Shown here piece by piece: positions 4,775 to 7,708 of a stretch of 7,708 nucleotides of DNA. This DNA is from OMOG01 sp041485845 (GTDB lineage: Bacteria > Acidobacteriota > Terriglobia > Bryobacterales > Bryobacteraceae): contig JBGPKH010000446.1 in the NCBI GenBank assembly GCA_041485845.1, positions 1 to 7,708 of the forward strand. Reading direction: 5' to 3'. The translations under genes and the position numbers were made by a program. Within the stretch, counting starts at the first letter, position 1; each line of letters opens with the position of its first letter. The notes below the pieces were generated by a model. It searched no databases and had not been told where the DNA came from. It saw nothing but the letters and a program-made list of their open reading frames with translations.

Positions 4775-6714
4775 GCCTGCCCTTCCTGCTCGAGATCGGC
4801 ACCGAAGAGATCCCCGATTGGATGATCCCGAATGCGCTGGAGAACCTGCGGCTGCTTTTTGAAAAGCTGGAGATCCCGCACGAGTCGGTGACGTTGGACG
4901 CCACGCCGCGACGCCTGGTGCTGCGCGCGGACGGAGTAGTGGAGCGACAGCCAGACAGCGAAGAGCGCGTCATGGGACCGGCGAAGTCGGCGCCCGCGCA
5001 AGCGGTGGCGGGGTTCGCGCGCAAGCAGGGCGTCAAGCCCGAAGATCTCGCCATCGAGACCACGCCGAAGGGCGAGTATTACGCTTTCACTAAGAAGGTG
5101 CGCGGCCGCAAAACCAAAGATATTCTGGCTGAAGCGCTGCCCGGCCTCATCCTCCAGATCTACTTCCCCAAGACGATGTACTGGACGGGCAAGGGCGGGC
5201 CGCGTTTCATCCGGCCCATCCGCTGGATCGTGGCGCTGCTCGGGGAGGAGATCGTGCCCTTCGAACTGGCGGGCGTGCATTCGGGCTCGCTGACCTCGGG
5301 ACACCGCAGGCTCGGGGCGCGGGAGATCGTCATCACCATCGCCGACTTCGAACGGCGGCTGCGCGACCACTACGTGATTCTCTCGGCCGAAGAGCGGCGT
5401 CAAAAAATCGCGAACGAAATGGCGGGCGTACGCATCAAGCCCGACGCCGCGCTGCTCGAGACGCTGGTCTACATCACCGAGTATCCGACCGCCATCACCG
5501 GCAGCTTCGACACGCAGTTCCTGGAACTGCCCGAAGAGGTGCTGATCACGGTGATGCGGCACCACCAGAAGTATTTCTCGGTGGAAGACGCCGATGGCAA
5601 GCTGGCCCCGCAGTTCGTGGCGGTCATGAACATCGACGCCGACCGCGAGGACTTCGTCCGCCGCGGCAACGAGCGGGTACTGCGCGCGCGGTTCAACGAT
5701 GCGCGCTTCTTCTGGGAGACCGACCAGAAGAAGAAGCTGGCCGACCGCGTTGAGGATTTGAAGGCCGTCACGTTCCTCAAGGACCTGAAGGAAGAGGGCT
5801 CGTACCAGAAGAAGGTGGAACGGATGCTCGCGCTGCTCAGCGGCGATGCGCATGCCTCGCGCGCCGCGGAGCTCTCGAAGTGCGATCTCACCACCGAGCT
5901 GGTGAAGGAGTTTACCGAACTGCAGGGCGTAGTCGGCGGCCTGTACGCGCGGGCGCAGGGCGAACCGGAACCCGTCTGGCGGGCGATTTACGATCACTAT
6001 AAACCTGAGAGCATGGAAGACGCCATCCCGCGGAACCGTGCCGGACAGATGGTGTCCATAGCGGACAAGATCGACACCTTGCGCAGTTGTTTCAGCGTCG
6101 GTCTGATTCCGACGGGTTCGCGCGATCCTTATGGCTTGCGCCGCGCGGCGCAGGGAGTCGTGAGAATTCTGGTGGAAGGCGAGGTCGGGCTTCCGCTGTT
6201 AAGCTTGATCGCAGGCGACGAACAACTGCGGGCCTTCTTCGAAGACCGCGTGCGCTTCTACTTCAAGGATGTTTGCGGGTTCAAGTACGACGAAGTAAAC
6301 GCGGCGACGGCGGCCGGCTGGAGCGATCTCAAAGACCTGGAAGCTCGTCTGTCGCGGATCCAGAAGCTGCGTCCGACGCCCGATTTCGAGCCGCTGGCCG
6401 CGAGCTTCAAACGCATTCGCAATATCCTGGAGCAGGCCGGGTGGGACAGGCCTCCCGGCCTGTCCTCTCTGGACCCGGACCTGCTGGAAGCCGGGCCGGA
6501 AAAGGATCTCTTCGAAGAATACAGGCGCATCGCCGGACAGCCCATCGAGAACGTGATCTCGCGCCTGCGGCCGAAGGTCGACTTGTTCTTCGACAAAGTT
6601 CTGGTAAACGCGCCGGACCCCCGCGTCCGGCAGAACCGCTTAACGCTGCTCAGCACGCTGTTGGCGGAGTTTTCCACCATCGCGGATTTTTCTGAAATTG
6701 TTACTAATTCATAG
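4771..6714 (+). CDS. glyS: Glycine--tRNA ligase beta subunit
   Basis: GlyS is the large tRNA-binding subunit that pairs with GlyQ to form the tetrameric synthetase. The N-terminus has the hallmark LLEIGTEEIPDWMI (6-19) and DATPRRLVLRADG. The middle shows FIRPIRWIVALLG, SGHRRLGAREI and VMRHHQKYFSVED, then FNDARFFWETDQKKKLADRV. KCDLTTELVKEFTELQG lies in the HD-like region, followed by DPYGLRRAAQGVVRI. The C-terminal DALR-type anticodon-binding domain includes FFDKVLVNAPDPRVRQNRLTLLS. It is 647 residues against 689 in E. coli, mostly through shorter loops in the C-terminal half, and ends normally. The ATG overlaps the glyQ stop by 4 bases and has a strong ribosome site. A palindromic segment encodes residues 558-565 in a linker. 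The TAG stop is embedded in the ribosome binding site of ppdK. Confidence 0.98.
   Translation: MSLPFLLEIGTEEIPDWMIPNALENLRLLFEKLEIPHESVTLDATPRRLVLRADGVVERQPDSEERVMGPAKSAPAQAVAGFARKQGVKPEDLAIETTPKGEYYAFTKKVRGRKTKDILAEALPGLILQIYFPKTMYWTGKGGPRFIRPIRWIVALLGEEIVPFELAGVHSGSLTSGHRRLGAREIVITIADFERRLRDHYVILSAEERRQKIANEMAGVRIKPDAALLETLVYITEYPTAITGSFDTQFLELPEEVLITVMRHHQKYFSVEDADGKLAPQFVAVMNIDADREDFVRRGNERVLRARFNDARFFWETDQKKKLADRVEDLKAVTFLKDLKEEGSYQKKVERMLALLSGDAHASRAAELSKCDLTTELVKEFTELQGVVGGLYARAQGEPEPVWRAIYDHYKPESMEDAIPRNRAGQMVSIADKIDTLRSCFSVGLIPTGSRDPYGLRRAAQGVVRILVEGEVGLPLLSLIAGDEQLRAFFEDRVRFYFKDVCGFKYDEVNAATAAGWSDLKDLEARLSRIQKLRPTPDFEPLAASFKRIRNILEQAGWDRPPGLSSLDPDLLEAGPEKDLFEEYRRIAGQPIENVISRLRPKVDLFFDKVLVNAPDPRVRQNRLTLLSTLLAEFSTIADFSEIVTNS
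6444..6465. repeat. Palindromic hairpin inside glyS
   Basis: GGACAGGCC (6444-6452) and GGCCTGTCC (6457-6465) make a perfect 9-bp stem with a TCCC loop; a G-T pair extends it to 10 bp. It is translated in frame as W-D-R-P-P-G-L-S (residues 558-565), between RNILEQAG and LDPDLLEAGPEKDLF. In other GlyS proteins this linker varies in length and sequence. The form (GGGACAGGCC, short loop, complement) is like small dispersed hairpins common between genes in GC-rich soil bacteria, so it may be an in-frame repeat insertion. Copy number in the genome cannot be judged from this window. Confidence 0.75.
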
Positions 6715-6717
6715 GAG
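6713..6717 (+). promoter_or_regulatory. Ribosome binding site for ppdK
   Basis: AGGAG, 6 bases before the ppdK ATG at 6724, overlaps the last two bases of the glyS stop codon TAG (6712-6714). It fixes the ppdK start and suggests ppdK is translated from the same mRNA. Confidence 0.8.
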
Positions 6718-6723
6718 CGAAGA

Positions 6724-7708
6724 ATGAACAAGCATGTCTACTCGTTCGGCAACGGAACCGCCGACGGTGACGGGAAGATGAAAGACACGCTCGGCGGCAA
6801 GGGCGCCGGGCTGGCCGAAATGTGCCGGGCCAAGCTGCCGGTGCCGCCCGGCTTCACGATTTCGACTGAAGTCTGCAACCTCTATTTCCACCACAACAAC
6901 GCCGTCCCCGGAGAGATCCACGAGGAGATGGTCAAGGCCTTGGCGATCCTGGAAGGGCGCATGAGACAGAAGCTCGGCGACGTCGGGAATCCGTTGCTGG
7001 TGAGCGTGCGCTCGGGCGCCAAGTTCTCCATGCCGGGCATGATGGACACCATCCTCAACCTCGGGCTGAACGACCAGACGGTGAAGGCCCTCGTCGCCAA
7101 GAGCAACAATCCGCGGTTTGCCTACGACTGCTATCGACGCTTCATCCAGATGTACGGCAACGTGGTGCTCGAAATCTCCAAGCACGATTTCGACGCGATC
7201 TTCGACGGCCAGAAGAAAAAAGCCAAAGCCAAGCTCGATACCGGGCTGACCGCAGAAGACCTGCAACAGGTGATCGCGGGCTACAAGAAGCTGGTCGAAA
7301 AGAAGACCGGCAAGCCGTTCCCGCAGGATGCCATGCAACAGCTCCGGGGCGCGCGCGACGCCGTGTTCGGTTCCTGGTTCAACGACCGCGCCATCCACTA
7401 TCGCAAGATGAACCAGATTCCCGACGACCTGGGCACCGCCGTCAACGTGCAGGCCATGGTGTTCGGCAATCTCGGCGAGACTTCGGCGACCGGCGTGGGC
7501 TTCACGCGCAATCCGGCGACCGGCGAGAAGGCCTTCTACGGCGAGTTCCTGGAGAACGCGCAGGGCGAAGACGTGGTGTCGGGCGTTCGCACCCCGCATA
7601 CCTTCTCCGAGCTCGAAAAGTGGAATCCGGAGGTCTACAACCAGCTCCGCGAGATCACCACCATGCTCGAGAACCACTACCGCGACATCCAGGATTTCGA
7701 ATTCACGG
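6724..7708 (+). CDS. ppdK: Pyruvate, phosphate dikinase, N-terminal part (cut by window edge)
   Basis: PPDK interconverts pyruvate, ATP and phosphate with phosphoenolpyruvate, AMP and pyrophosphate, serving gluconeogenesis or pyrophosphate-linked glycolysis in the cytosol. The first 328 codons are visible, out of about 870-900 in the family, and cover most of the N-terminal ATP-grasp domain. Signatures are KDTLGGKGAGLAEM (20-33), LPVPPGFTIST, the nucleotide-binding loop SVRSGAKFSMPGMMDTILN (94-112) with Arg96, NPRFAYDCYRRFIQMYGNVV, AVNVQAMVFGNLGETSATGV and GEFLENAQGEDVVSGVRTP (273-291). The last complete residues, DFEFT, include Glu326, which corresponds to the ATP-site Glu323 of the Clostridium symbiosum enzyme. 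The phosphohistidine and PEP/pyruvate domains lie beyond the edge. The gene begins 9 bases after glyS with its own ribosome site and no terminator between, so it belongs to the glyQS transcription unit. Confidence 0.97.
   Translation, partial: MNKHVYSFGNGTADGDGKMKDTLGGKGAGLAEMCRAKLPVPPGFTISTEVCNLYFHHNNAVPGEIHEEMVKALAILEGRMRQKLGDVGNPLLVSVRSGAKFSMPGMMDTILNLGLNDQTVKALVAKSNNPRFAYDCYRRFIQMYGNVVLEISKHDFDAIFDGQKKKAKAKLDTGLTAEDLQQVIAGYKKLVEKKTGKPFPQDAMQQLRGARDAVFGSWFNDRAIHYRKMNQIPDDLGTAVNVQAMVFGNLGETSATGVGFTRNPATGEKAFYGEFLENAQGEDVVSGVRTPHTFSELEKWNPEVYNQLREITTMLENHYRDIQDFEFT

Noticed and set aside
4741..5997. 418-codon minus-strand open frame antisense to glyS
   Set aside because: It is a shadow of the clearly recognised glyS, with low-complexity composition and no motifs.
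6709..7677. 322-codon minus-strand open frame antisense to ppdK
   Set aside because: The plus strand holds an unmistakable ppdK N-terminus; the antisense frame has no family features.
1..7708. CRISPR array, tRNA or rRNA genes
   Set aside because: No regularly spaced direct repeats and no tRNA- or rRNA-like sequence were seen by eye on either strand.

Overview
The window looks like a piece of a GC-rich Acidobacteriota chromosome, perhaps Bryobacterales/Solibacter-like. That placement rests on protein flavour and on the gene order recO-glyQ-glyS-ppdK, and is inference from memory, not a search. The left 40% is mobile DNA and the right 60% is a compact housekeeping operon.

Left part (1-3068). 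A short remnant of an IS66-family transposase, the zinc-binding N-terminal region, enters from the left edge and breaks off near position 143. An IS21-family element on the minus strand follows. It carries istA (DDE transposase, broken by a one-base frameshift between the second catalytic Asp and the catalytic Glu), istB (AAA+ helper ATPase) and a third small gene of 113 codons. All three are chained by 4-base ATGA stop/start overlaps. The third gene is not part of a standard IS21 and resembles the DUF4288 type of small protein. A long perfect hairpin (244-312) lies between the third gene and the IS66 breakpoint, and a second hairpin (3010-3057) lies just upstream of istA. The element probably runs from about 145 (5'-TGTCAA) to about 3068 (ACA-3'), but no target duplication is visible and the missing half of IS66 is not found on the other side.

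Right part (3104-7708, plus strand). recO (recombination mediator), glyQ and glyS (alpha and beta subunits of tetrameric glycyl-tRNA synthetase) and the first 328 codons of ppdK (pyruvate, phosphate dikinase) are packed with gaps of 3, -4 and 9 bases, which suggests one transcription unit. The IS element abuts the recO start, so the operon's original upstream region has probably been replaced or trimmed. A 9-bp hairpin is embedded in frame in a variable linker of glyS.

No tRNA, rRNA, CRISPR array or convincing rho-independent terminator was seen. No defence or other elaborate new system is evident. The most novel candidate is the translationally coupled third ORF of the IS21 element.
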